DNA of 6,057 nucleotides. Origin: Deinococcus sp. GTDB lineage: Bacteria; Deinococcota; Deinococci; Deinococcales; Deinococcaceae. Position numbers and translations under genes: made by a program. The notes under the pieces were generated by a model. That model was not told the DNA's origin. It made no database searches and saw nothing but the letters and a program-made list of their open reading frames with translations. The stretch covers positions 1 through 6,057 of the forward strand of contig JAGLBF010000131.1 of assembly GCA_018260375.1 (NCBI GenBank), read 5' to 3'. Positions 1 to 5,928 of this stretch are shown here, one piece after another. Position 1 is the first letter of the stretch; each line of letters begins with the position of its first letter.

Positions 1-95
1 TGTTATTTAATAAATCCAAAGAACTTTTAGTAATGCTTTGCTGACACCCTCTAGCAGTCGTCCGAATGCTAGGCCCGCTTACCAGGCTTCAAAGG
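1..95. other. 3' flank of the leftward gene pair, with a small stem-loop
   Basis: No gene is supported here. The stretch lies downstream of the leftward DUF1990-type gene, whose TAG stop reads from 98 to 96. Arms CTAGCA (51-56) and TGCTAG (67-72) are perfectly complementary around a 10-nt loop. On the minus strand the hairpin would form about 24 nt after the stop. No T-run follows it directly, although the far end (1-16) is very A+T-rich and includes the palindrome TTATTTAATAA (3-13). It may help end the leftward transcript, but it is not a convincing intrinsic terminator. Confidence 0.3.
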
Positions 96-830
96 CTACT
101 GGCCCTCATCAACCACCTTTTTGACGACGTGATCAGGAATCTCGGCGGCGCTCACCACTTCAGGGGTCTGTTCTTCGGCTGGCGGCCAGCCCTGACCAGT
201 TCGCAGCATGTCCTGAACTTGATGCAGGGTGCGTTTGAGAGATCCATAGGCAAAGCGCCGCTGCAAAAGACGTCCAAATATCTTAAAGCCCAGACGGTAA
301 AACGGATTTTGAATATAACCTGTTTTAGATACCGCGTGAATCTTAAAGATGATTCGCCCCGTATCTATATGTTTGTGTACCGTAAATTCAATTTGACCCT
401 GCTCAAAGTGGCCCTGCAAGGTGCGGTAGCTGTAACCCCAAACCGCCTCATGTCCGCCGTCTGGGAGGGGTCTAAGCTCGTCAACCACGTTGCTGATTCG
501 CACACCGAACCAAAACGTAAAGATCAGGAAACGCCCGCGCAGGGCCATGACGCGCTGAGCAAGTGGGGTATCGGGCACAAAGACACCCGTAATCAGGTCG
601 GGCGGCGGAAAAGAATAGTTGCGCAGGACGTTTTTTGCCGCCTCAAAGGAGCCGCGCTGCTCTGGCGGGCCGGGACGCTCTGCTGGCAAGTCTTGCTCAT
701 AGTCGTCAATATGCCAGCCGTTGGCGGCCGTGTATTCGCTGCTGCGGCGATCATCGTAGCTGTCTTGCGCTTGGCGGTAGGCTTCAAGCCGGGCCTTTTG
801 CAGTTCGTACAGTGGTGGCCGGGACTTCAC
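96..830 (-). CDS. DUF1990-family protein of unknown function
   Basis: This is a 244-residue protein when started at GTG 830. The N-terminal 60 or so residues are charged and rich in R, E, D, Y and Q. A DUF1990-like domain then runs from about residue 60 to 205. Visible signs are a segment following F-W-F-G-V-R-I-S-N-V-V-D-E, the block TLQGHFEQGQIEF (residues 137-149), a following beta-rich stretch with FKIHAVSK, and a basic tail around LLQRRF. The family usually has about 160-180 residues, so this one is extended at both ends. It has no signal peptide. GTG 830 gives a 4-nt GTGA overlap with the upstream stop and has a GGTGGG about 7 nt before it. TTG 845 or GTG 842 are alternatives adding 5 or 4 residues. 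The overlap implies translational coupling with the upstream gene, whose product shares the TLxGH block. The family is recognised from memory of its pattern; its biochemical role is unknown. Confidence 0.75.
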   Translation of the reverse strand: MKSRPPLYELQKARLEAYRQAQDSYDDRRSSEYTAANGWHIDDYEQDLPAERPGPPEQRGSFEAAKNVLRNYSFPPPDLITGVFVPDTPLAQRVMALRGRFLIFTFWFGVRISNVVDELRPLPDGGHEAVWGYSYRTLQGHFEQGQIEFTVHKHIDTGRIIFKIHAVSKTGYIQNPFYRLGFKIFGRLLQRRFAYGSLKRTLHQVQDMLRTGQGWPPAEEQTPEVVSAAEIPDHVVKKVVDEGQ

Positions 831-1405
831 ACGCCTGCCCACCAAGACTCTTCGTCCCGGTTGAGCGTCCTTGACTGAACTTCACCGATCAGTTCGCCGT
901 GCGTAAAGTCAGCCACACGGGTGCAAAATTCACGCCACATCCTTTCTTGCACCACCATGCCAATGCCGAGCTTTTCATGCGCGAGCGCCACAATATTGTC
1001 TCTGGCCCGTGCCAGTGAGCGAATCTCGAAATGCACGCCACCCGGCACGTCTGGCAACTCGGTGGCCTTAAACCGGATAGTGCCCGCTTCAGGATGCCCT
1101 TCAAGCGTGATCAGTTCAAACCAAGTCGCCTCCGAGTGGGTCACCCGCACGTCGCCGTTCCATGGCCCCAGGATCTCTATGCTCATCTCGTCCCCTTCAG
1201 ACATCACCTCTTCCTGACCCTCTGTCTTTTCAAATTTTGCCAACAGGTCAGGGCTAAAGTCATTGAAGTGGCTCTTGATGTAGGTCATGACGTCCTCAGG
1301 CGTAAAGACTGAATGCTGCACATCGGCCCAGTAGCGGCGCTCAAAGAGTGTGCCCTCGCCGTCTTGTTGGGTCTGAACGTCTGTTCCGTCAGATTCGGTT
1401 AACAT
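827..1405 (-). CDS. Conserved hypothetical protein, possible divergent DUF1990 relative
   Basis: I do not recognise a named gene. Started at ATG 1405 the protein has 192 residues; GTG 1450 would add 15 low-complexity residues. Neither start has a clear Shine-Dalgarno, so the start is uncertain. The protein is acidic and soluble-looking, with no signal peptide or membrane segment. It contains TLEGHPEAGTIRF (residues 100-112). This matches the pattern T-L-x-G-H-x-E-x-G-x-I-x-F of the neighbouring gene at 8 of 13 positions. In both proteins the block is followed after a similar distance by an F-x-I strand, and later by an L-G then a basic/aromatic helix. I infer that the two proteins share a fold or common ancestry. 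The gene is first in a leftward two-gene unit, its TGA overlaps the next start by 4 nt, and the products may act together. A palindrome at 1461-1475 sits just upstream and may be its operator. Confidence 0.65.
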   Translation of the reverse strand: MLTESDGTDVQTQQDGEGTLFERRYWADVQHSVFTPEDVMTYIKSHFNDFSPDLLAKFEKTEGQEEVMSEGDEMSIEILGPWNGDVRVTHSEATWFELITLEGHPEAGTIRFKATELPDVPGGVHFEIRSLARARDNIVALAHEKLGIGMVVQERMWREFCTRVADFTHGELIGEVQSRTLNRDEESWWAGV

Positions 1406-1460
1406 GCCGTATTTTGGCACTTCTGCTGCACAGGGTGCCTCTGCTGGCACATCGAGAAAG

Positions 1461-1475
1461 TTAACCTAAGGTTAA
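1461..1475. promoter_or_regulatory. Interrupted palindrome upstream of the leftward pair (operator candidate)
   Basis: The sequence is TTAACCTAAGGTTAA: perfect 6-bp arms around TAA. It lies 56 nt before ATG 1405, or 11 nt before GTG 1450. On the minus strand TATCCT (plus 1481-1476) directly precedes it and could serve as a weak -10, which would place the palindrome over the transcription start, a usual repressor position. No good -35 accompanies that hexamer. Further TTAACC half-sites occur at 1397-1402 (as GGTTAA) and 1816-1821. The symmetry is seen directly; the operator role is inferred. Confidence 0.35.
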
Positions 1476-1573
1476 GGATAGGCCCAGTATCCAGGCAGGC
1501 TCAGCACAAGCTCCGTTTCGGCTGCTCTGGAACATGACCCTGCTCTTCTAGGAAGGTCATACAGAATAAGGAA

Positions 1574-1768
1574 CTACGGCGCAGAACACCGTGAGGTGAC
1601 TTTCACAGCCAGAGGCAACAAGTTGAGCGAAGCCAGAACGATTGCAAGAATGTGAAAAAAGCACAGGAATTCCTTGCTCTGCACGCCAGAACCAGTAATC
1701 TCTACCAACATACGTGAACGGCCATAACAGCCGAAACCCGACCAAGCAACCAGAAAACCGCTTTTCAA
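1574..1768 (-). pseudogene. Possible remnant of an M50 (site-2/RseP-type) membrane metalloprotease
   Basis: One minus-strand frame reads VEITGSGVQS (plus 1705-1676), then a hydrophobic stretch ending LASLNLLPLAV (to plus 1604). In RseP/RasP-type proteases the C-terminal region runs G-P-V-G-I-V-x-I-T, then a membrane helix ending near I-S-I-N-L-x-x-L-N-L-L-P-I-P, then the metal-ligand L-D-G-G. The resemblance covers about 35 residues. Here L-D-G-G is absent: the frame continues into unrelated residues and stops at 1574, while the next frame reads HLTVF (plus 1598-1584), resembling the residues that usually follow DGG. A small deletion at the DGG position would explain this. Upstream in the frame there is a stop (TAA) within about 30 nt of the TTG. 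The fragment is too short to be sure; a chance hydrophobic ORF remains possible. Confidence 0.28.
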
Positions 1769-1849
1769 ACCTGGAATGAGATTGCGCTTCTCGCGTTATA
1801 AGCAGTCAGGCCGCCTTAACCCTACCCGCGCTTCAAAAAATGAAACTGC

Positions 1850-1878
1850 CACAGCCCAAGTGACACAGCCCAAGTGAC
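1850..1878. repeat. Tandem 14-bp direct repeat upstream of the transporter operon
   Basis: The unit ACAGCCCAAGTGAC occurs at 1851-1864 and again, exactly and without a gap, at 1865-1878; the period-14 match extends one base left to 1850. It ends 61 nt before the osmF ATG. Each copy contains GTGAC, so GTGACA (1860-1865) could be a -35-like element for TACACT (1881-1886), though the 15-nt spacing is short. It could be a paired activator site or a recent slippage duplication. The repeat is certain; a role is inferred. Confidence 0.7.
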
Positions 1879-1886
1879 GCTACACT
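1860..1886 (+). promoter_or_regulatory. Weak candidate promoter for the osmF operon
   Basis: GTGACA (1860-1865, five of six bases of TTGACA) and TACACT (1881-1886, four of six of TATAAT) are separated by 15 nt, shorter than the usual 16-18. They lie in the right place, leaving a leader of about 45 nt before ATG 1940. The -35-like element lies across the junction of the 14-bp tandem repeat, so a factor bound to the repeat could modulate it. No alternative with better spacing was seen between 1770 and 1930. Confidence 0.25.
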
Positions 1887-1928
1887 GCGTTATCCTTGAT
1901 GCCTGTTCTCCCACTTATACCCCCCCAC

Positions 1929-1933
1929 GGAGG
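1929..1933 (+). promoter_or_regulatory. Ribosome binding site fixing the osmF start
   Basis: GGAGG lies 6 nt before ATG 1940 and is the best Shine-Dalgarno in the window. It decides the start against the in-frame GTG at 1874, which would add 22 residues before the signal peptide and overlaps the tandem repeat. A run of seven C (1920-1926) lies 2 nt upstream of it. Confidence 0.8.
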
Positions 1934-1939
1934 CCCACC

Positions 1940-2860
1940 ATGTTGAACTTCAAACCGACCCGACTTGCCCTTTTGCTGAGCCTGCTGGCCTTGGTACCTG
2001 CCGCCGCTGCCAAGAACATTGTGGTGGGCAGTAAATTAGACCCCGAAGCACAGATTCTGGGCCAGATGGTGCTGCTCAGCCTAAAAAACGCCGGCCTGCC
2101 TGTCACTGACAAAACCTCACTGGGCGATACAGGTGTGCTGCGCAAGGCAATTTTGGCAGGCGAGGTGGACGTATACCCCGAATATACGGGCAACGCCGTG
2201 TACTTTTTCCCCTCTGCCCACATCACCCCAAAGCAGGCAGGTAACCCCTTAGCTATCTTTAAGCTGGCTCTGCAGCTAGACGCTAAGCAGGGCATTACCT
2301 GGCTAACCCCCGCCAACATCAACAACACCTGGGTTATCGCCCTACCCGAAGCCTTTGCCAAAAAGAACAACCTAACATCGGTGGCCGACCTCGCCAAGTA
2401 CCTGAACAGCGGCGGCGCGTTTAAGATTGCGGGCAGCCCCGAGTTCTTTAACCGTCCCGACACCATGCCCGCCTTTGAAAAAGCGTACGACTTTAAGCTC
2501 AAACCCGGCCAAAAGCTGGTGCTGGCAGGAGCAACGCCCACGCTGACCCAGCAAGCGGCCTCGGCGGGCAGCAACGGCGTCAATGGTGCGATGGCCTACG
2601 GCACCGACGCCACGCTCTCGGCCCTGAATCTGGTGGCCCTCAGCGACCCCAAAGGCGCACAGGCAGTCTACCAGCCCTCGCCGATTATCCGCAGCAGTAC
2701 CCTCAAAGCCAATCCCCAGATTGCCGGCATACTCAACAGGGTCTTTGCTACGCTGGAGGCCAAAACCATGCAGCAGCTCAACGGTCAGGTTTCACTGGAA
2801 GGCAAAACGCCCGCTCAGGTAGCGAGCAGTTACCTGAAAAGCAAAGGCCTTATCAAGTAG
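1940..2860 (+). CDS. osmF: OsmF-type substrate-binding protein of a glycine betaine/choline-class ABC importer
   Basis: The product has 306 residues, close to E. coli OsmF (YehZ), which is about 305. Residues 1-24 are a Sec signal peptide: a basic start, a leucine-rich core and a VPAAAA end before KNIVVGSK. There is no lipobox cysteine, so the protein is probably soluble in the periplasm-like space. Family signs along the mature chain are VGSK (28-32), ILGQMV, the hallmark VDVYPEYTGN (77-85), ITWLTPANINNTWVIAL (119-135), PAFEKAYDFKL (177-187), AMAYGTD (217-223), LSDPKGAQ (234-241) and LEGKTPAQVA near the end. As remembered, E. coli OsmF matches at each of these blocks. It would bind a quaternary-ammonium compatible solute and deliver it to the YehY/YehW permeases. 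The E. coli system has low affinity for glycine betaine and the true ligand there is debated, so the substrate is not assigned. It starts the operon, consistent with being made in excess. Confidence 0.92.
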   Translation: MLNFKPTRLALLLSLLALVPAAAAKNIVVGSKLDPEAQILGQMVLLSLKNAGLPVTDKTSLGDTGVLRKAILAGEVDVYPEYTGNAVYFFPSAHITPKQAGNPLAIFKLALQLDAKQGITWLTPANINNTWVIALPEAFAKKNNLTSVADLAKYLNSGGAFKIAGSPEFFNRPDTMPAFEKAYDFKLKPGQKLVLAGATPTLTQQAASAGSNGVNGAMAYGTDATLSALNLVALSDPKGAQAVYQPSPIIRSSTLKANPQIAGILNRVFATLEAKTMQQLNGQVSLEGKTPAQVASSYLKSKGLIK

Positions 2861-2874
2861 CTTGTTGTCTTTTA

Positions 2875-2897
2875 GTCAGGTCATCTTGTAGCCTGAC
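2875..2897 (+). promoter_or_regulatory. Stem-loop between binding-protein and permease genes
   Basis: GTCAGG (2875-2880) and CCTGAC (2892-2897) form a perfect 6-bp stem with an 11-nt loop, which can close by one further U-G pair. It starts 14 nt after the osmF stop. No T-run follows, so it is not a standard intrinsic terminator. Hairpins at this place in binding-protein operons commonly protect the 3' end of the upstream message and so raise the binding protein over the membrane subunits. That role is inferred from position. Confidence 0.45.
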
Positions 2898-2932
2898 ACC
2901 TTAGCTCACCCCCTTCAGGAGTTCCCCCCGCC

Positions 2933-4177
2933 TTGTCTGCTCTCCGCGCCACGTCACCGTTACCGCCACCAGCAACACCGCAACCCAACCGGCTAACGCT
3001 GGGGGGGCTGGCGCTGGGGGGCGACCTACAAGCCGTGTTGTGGCTGGCGGCTTTGCCTATGCTGGCAGCAAGCGTGCTGCCCTGGGTGATGCTGCGGCCC
3101 AACCGGCTGGCACCGGGGCATTACCTCCACCTGCCTGCGCCCACAGTGATGTTGGGGCTCTTGTTGGCGCTGGCGTTGCCGCTGGCGGGGCGATTTTGGC
3201 CCAGGGCTGTCGCGGTGATCGCCGCCCTAGCTTTAGCGCTGGGCACGGTGTGGCTGGGGCAGGCCACCACCTCAGCCGTAGCAGACAGCGGTGCTGTAGC
3301 GCGGGCCAGTGCCAGCAGCGGCTGGTGGCTGTGGCTGCTGGGATCAGGCGTAGCCCTATACGGCGCGGGCCTCATCGCCGGGCAACTGCGTCAGGCCCAG
3401 TGGTTGCGCTGGCTGTGGTTAGCACTGTTGCTGCTGGTGCTCGCGGGCGGGGAACTGGGGTACTGGCCTGGGCTGAGGCACTGGTCTGTGGTGCAAGAAT
3501 TCAGCGTGCATCAGGGCCGCGTAGCGCAGGAACTCGGACAGCATATCCGCCTGGTGTTATCGGGCTTGGGCCTGGCGGTACTTATCTCTGCGCCGCTGGC
3601 GGTGTGGGCTTCTCGCAGCAACCAGGTATCCAGCGTGGTGATGAGTGTCGCAGGCGGCATCCAGACTATACCCAGTTTGGCCCTGCTGGGCCTCTTGATT
3701 GCGCCACTGGCGGCCCTCTCTAGCCACTTTCCCGCGCTGCGCGAGGCAGGCATCAGCGGCATTGGCACTGCGCCTGCCCTATGTGCCATGACCTTGTACG
3801 CCCTTCTGCCGATTGTACGCAACGGGCTCGTGGCGCTGCGCGGCGTACCCAGCGGCGTGATGGACGCGGCGCGGGGCATGGGCATGACCGACAACCAACG
3901 CTTTTGGCGGGTTCAACTGCCGCTGGCCCTACCTGTGTGGCTGAGCGGGGTGCGTCAGGCCGCTGTGATGCTGGTGGGTGTGGCAAGCGTAGCGCAGCTG
4001 ATCGGCGCTGGCGGGCTGGGCTACTTTATCTTTAGCGGTATGCAAAGTGGAGCGGCTGACCTTATTTTGCTGGGGGTCATTCCCGCCGCCGCCCTCGCCA
4101 TTGTCCTGGACATGCTGCTGCGCGCCCTGGAGACGCTGACCGGCCGACCACTGGGACTGCTGGGACGGGGGCGCTGA
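2933..4177 (+). CDS. yehY: Long permease subunit (YehY-type) of the compatible-solute ABC importer
   Basis: This is a 414-residue inner-membrane permease. A proline-rich N-terminal tail (1-30) is followed by about five hydrophobic segments (roughly 32-54, 70-87, 90-110, 131-149, 157-173). A linker with SVVQEFSVHQGRVAQELGQHI (185-205) leads to a standard binding-protein-dependent transport domain (about 201-405). The EAA loop that docks on the ATPase is D-A-A-R-G-M-G-M-T at 311-319, continuing to QLP at 330. Further marks are GGIQTIPSLALLG (241-253) and GAGGLGYFIF (358-367). The extra N-terminal membrane block is typical of YehY, which has about 385 residues. The start is TTG 2933; CAGGAG (2916-2921) lies 11 nt upstream with a C6 run in the spacer, and no ATG or GTG alternative exists near it. 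The gene lies 72 nt after osmF. Homopolymers G7 (3001-3007) and G6 (3016-3021) fall in codons 23-30. Confidence 0.88.
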   Translation: MSALRATSPLPPPATPQPNRLTLGGLALGGDLQAVLWLAALPMLAASVLPWVMLRPNRLAPGHYLHLPAPTVMLGLLLALALPLAGRFWPRAVAVIAALALALGTVWLGQATTSAVADSGAVARASASSGWWLWLLGSGVALYGAGLIAGQLRQAQWLRWLWLALLLLVLAGGELGYWPGLRHWSVVQEFSVHQGRVAQELGQHIRLVLSGLGLAVLISAPLAVWASRSNQVSSVVMSVAGGIQTIPSLALLGLLIAPLAALSSHFPALREAGISGIGTAPALCAMTLYALLPIVRNGLVALRGVPSGVMDAARGMGMTDNQRFWRVQLPLALPVWLSGVRQAAVMLVGVASVAQLIGAGGLGYFIFSGMQSGAADLILLGVIPAAALAIVLDMLLRALETLTGRPLGLLGRGR

Positions 4178-4239
4178 TGCCCGTATCTACACATCTGCTT
4201 CCCTACGCCTGCTTTTGCCGAGACTCCCTATATGATTGA
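4177..4239 (+). CDS. 20-codon ORF bridging permease and ATPase genes (possible coupling peptide)
   Basis: The ATG at 4177 overlaps the TGA of the permease gene as TGATG, preceded by a run of five G (4167-4171). Twenty codons follow without a stop until TGA at 4237-4239, which lies 5 nt inside the ATPase gene starting at 4232. The ATPase start has only a poor Shine-Dalgarno. Ribosomes carried through this ORF would therefore terminate over the ATPase start and could reinitiate there. The peptide begins M-P-V-S-T-H-L-L and has two cysteines; it resembles nothing I know. The arrangement is exact, but a 20-codon open stretch can also arise by chance. Confidence 0.3.
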   Translation: MPVSTHLLPYACFCRDSLYD

Positions 4240-5188
4240 ACTTCAACACCTGGAAAAGCGCTACACCAACCCCCAGACGGGTAGCGAATTTTACGCCGTC
4301 AAAGACCTCACGCTGACTTTTCCCAGTGGCGAAATCACGGCGCTGCTGGGGCCGTCAGGCTGCGGTAAAACCACCACCCTGCGGATGATCAACCGCCTGA
4401 TTGAACCGACGGGCGGCAGCGTGCTCATCGACGGGCAGACCATCTACAGCCAGCGCCCCGAAGAGTTGCGGCGGCGCATCGGGTACGTCATTCAGCAAAT
4501 CGGGCTCTTTCCTCACCTCACCGTCGCCCAGAATATCGCCACCGTGCCAGACCTGCTGGGCCAGCCCAAAGCCCAGACCAAAGTACGGGTGCTGGAGTTG
4601 CTTGATATGGTGGGCCTGGAGCCTGAGCGCTTTGCCAACAAGCGCCCACAAGAGCTGTCGGGCGGGCAACAGCAGCGTGTGGGGGTGGCGCGCGCGCTGG
4701 CGGCTGACCCGCCTGTACTGCTGATGGACGAACCCTTTGGTGCACTTGACCCGCTGGCCCGCGACATGGTGCAAGACGCTTTTTTGGATATTCAGCGCCG
4801 CCTCAAAAAGACCATTGTGCTGGTGACACACGACATTGACGAAGCCCTGCGGATGGGTGACCACATAGCGCTGATGCAAAGCGGTGAACTGGCCCAGTTT
4901 GGTACGCCTGACGACCTGGTGCGCCGCCCCACCAGCGATTTTGTGCGGCAATTTTTGGGTGAAGACGCGGCGCTGCGCCAGCTGGCAGGCGTCAAAGTAA
5001 AGGCGCTGATGCAGCCCAGTGACGCGCAGCGGTCGGCGGGCCTGCCACACGTACCCGCCGACCTCAACGCTCGCAGCGCCCTGAGCATCATGCTGCGCGA
5101 AGGCACCGAAGCCCTGGCTGTGGTGGGCGAAGACGGTCAAGTCCTGGGTGTGATCACCTGGCGGGCGCTGGAAAGAGACAGCGTATGA
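4232..5188 (+). CDS. yehX: ATP-binding subunit (YehX-type) of the compatible-solute ABC importer
   Basis: This 318-residue cytoplasmic ATPase powers solute uptake by the two permeases. Walker A is GPSGCGKTT (40-48), followed by RMINRLIEPT typical of the ProV/OpuA/YehX subgroup. The Q-loop is at 88 in YVIQQIGLFPH, the signature LSGGQ at 142-146, Walker B VLLMDE at 162-167, the D-loop ALD at 171-173, and the switch histidine H200 in LVTHDIDEAL. All catalytic positions are present. From about 256 to 315 there is one CBS-like half-repeat (SIMLREGTEALAVVGED, then VLGVITW). CBS repeats in OpuA-type ATPases sense ionic strength, but with only one repeat sensing is uncertain here. The remembered E. 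coli YehX (about 308 residues) shares QSIGLFPH, QNIATVP and the whole signature-to-Walker B stretch. The start is ATG 4232, 54 nt after the permease stop, with no strong Shine-Dalgarno; its TGA overlaps the next ATG by 4 nt. Confidence 0.95.
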   Translation: MIELQHLEKRYTNPQTGSEFYAVKDLTLTFPSGEITALLGPSGCGKTTTLRMINRLIEPTGGSVLIDGQTIYSQRPEELRRRIGYVIQQIGLFPHLTVAQNIATVPDLLGQPKAQTKVRVLELLDMVGLEPERFANKRPQELSGGQQQRVGVARALAADPPVLLMDEPFGALDPLARDMVQDAFLDIQRRLKKTIVLVTHDIDEALRMGDHIALMQSGELAQFGTPDDLVRRPTSDFVRQFLGEDAALRQLAGVKVKALMQPSDAQRSAGLPHVPADLNARSALSIMLREGTEALAVVGEDGQVLGVITWRALERDSV

Positions 5189-5928
5189 GCGCCCCTTCCT
5201 CCAAACCGCGCAGCCGGCAGTGGAGCCGGTGGCTAGGCGCGCTGTTTTGGCCCGCGCTGCTGAGTATTGCGCTGATTCCTGGCGTGCTCAGGCCTTTGCT
5301 GTTGCCGCTGACCAACGGCGCGGGGCTTGAAACAGGCACAGGCCCACTGTGGCAACTGGCACTGGTTCACCTAGGGCTGGTGCTGGGGGCTGAGGTGGTC
5401 GTGCTGCTGCTGGGGGTGCCGCTTGCCATCATCGTCACCCGCCCTGGGCGTGCCGCCCTGATGCAGCTTACCGAGACGCTGACTGGACTGGGCCAGACCG
5501 TACCCACATTGGCCATTTTGGCGCTGGCCGTGCCGACACTGGGGCTGGGCTTAAAACCGACACTGCTGGGCTTGGTGCTGTACGGCTTGGTGCCGGTGGT
5601 GTCAAACGGCGTGGCCGGCCTGCTGTCGGTAGACCCCGCCCTCAAGGACGCCGCGCGGGGCATGGGTATGACCAGCAGCCAACAACTGCGCCGTGTAGAG
5701 TTGCCGCTCAGCCTGCCTGTGCTGCTGGCTGGAATACGCACCAGCACGGTGTATAACGTGGGTACGGCGACTATTGGCGCGGCATTGGGCGCGGGCGGGC
5801 TAGGCTTGCTGATTATCAACGGCCTTTCACAGCAAAATACAGGACTGGTGCTGATGGGGGCGGTACTCAGCGCACTGCTAGCCCTCAGCCTGGATGCACT
5901 GCTAGGCCTGCTGGCTGACCGGGGCTAG
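5185..5928 (+). CDS. yehW: Short permease subunit (YehW-type) of the compatible-solute ABC importer
   Basis: This is a 247-residue inner-membrane protein; E. coli YehW has about 243. It has a short basic cytoplasmic N-terminus (KPRSRQWSRW) and about six hydrophobic segments. The EAA loop D-A-A-R-G-M-G-M-T begins at residue 155 and runs to ELP at 174. Its first nine residues are identical to the loop of the long permease, so both probably dock on the same ATPase dimer. TGLGQTVPTLAILAL (100-114) and GAALGAGGLGLLI (198-210) are the usual family blocks. It lacks the N-terminal extension of the long permease. The ATG overlaps the ATPase TGA (ATGA), with GGAAAGAG about 7 nt upstream, so translation is coupled. 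It is the last gene of the operon, and together with its partner forms a heterodimeric channel. Confidence 0.92.
   Translation: MSAPSSKPRSRQWSRWLGALFWPALLSIALIPGVLRPLLLPLTNGAGLETGTGPLWQLALVHLGLVLGAEVVVLLLGVPLAIIVTRPGRAALMQLTETLTGLGQTVPTLAILALAVPTLGLGLKPTLLGLVLYGLVPVVSNGVAGLLSVDPALKDAARGMGMTSSQQLRRVELPLSLPVLLAGIRTSTVYNVGTATIGAALGAGGLGLLIINGLSQQNTGLVLMGAVLSALLALSLDALLGLLADRG

Larger units (their letters stand above)
1406..1849. other. Divergent intergenic region without an intact gene
   Basis: The stretch lies between the leftward pair and the rightward transporter operon and is visibly richer in A and T than the flanking genes. Only short minus-strand ORFs of about 60 codons occur (1557-1745 and 1574-1768), both starting with poor codons and lacking a Shine-Dalgarno. 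One of them carries a stretch resembling M50 proteases and is listed separately. Nothing else in it resembles a gene. Promoters for both directions should lie here, but none matches a strong -35/-10 pair with normal spacing. Confidence 0.5.

Noticed and set aside
51..72. Intrinsic terminator of the leftward pair
   Set aside because: There is a 6-bp stem with a 10-nt loop but no adjacent T-run on the minus strand; kept only as a stem-loop in the flank.
66..878. 270-codon plus-strand ORF opposite the DUF1990-type gene
   Set aside because: It is the antisense of a gene with recognisable family motifs, has no Shine-Dalgarno or known domain, and its sequence looks like a shadow.
1557..1745. 62-codon minus-strand ORF as an independent small gene
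   Set aside because: It has no ribosome site, odd composition, and only its HLTVF segment is interesting as a shifted continuation of the possible protease remnant.
1874..1939. Upstream GTG start for the binding protein
   Set aside because: It lacks a ribosome site, lies inside the 14-bp repeat, and adds 22 residues ahead of a good signal peptide; ATG 1940 has GGAGG at 6 nt.
4355..5140. 261-codon minus-strand ORF inside the ATPase gene
   Set aside because: The plus-strand ATPase has every catalytic motif in place; the reverse ORF is rich in H and Q, as expected from antisense of a high-G+C gene.
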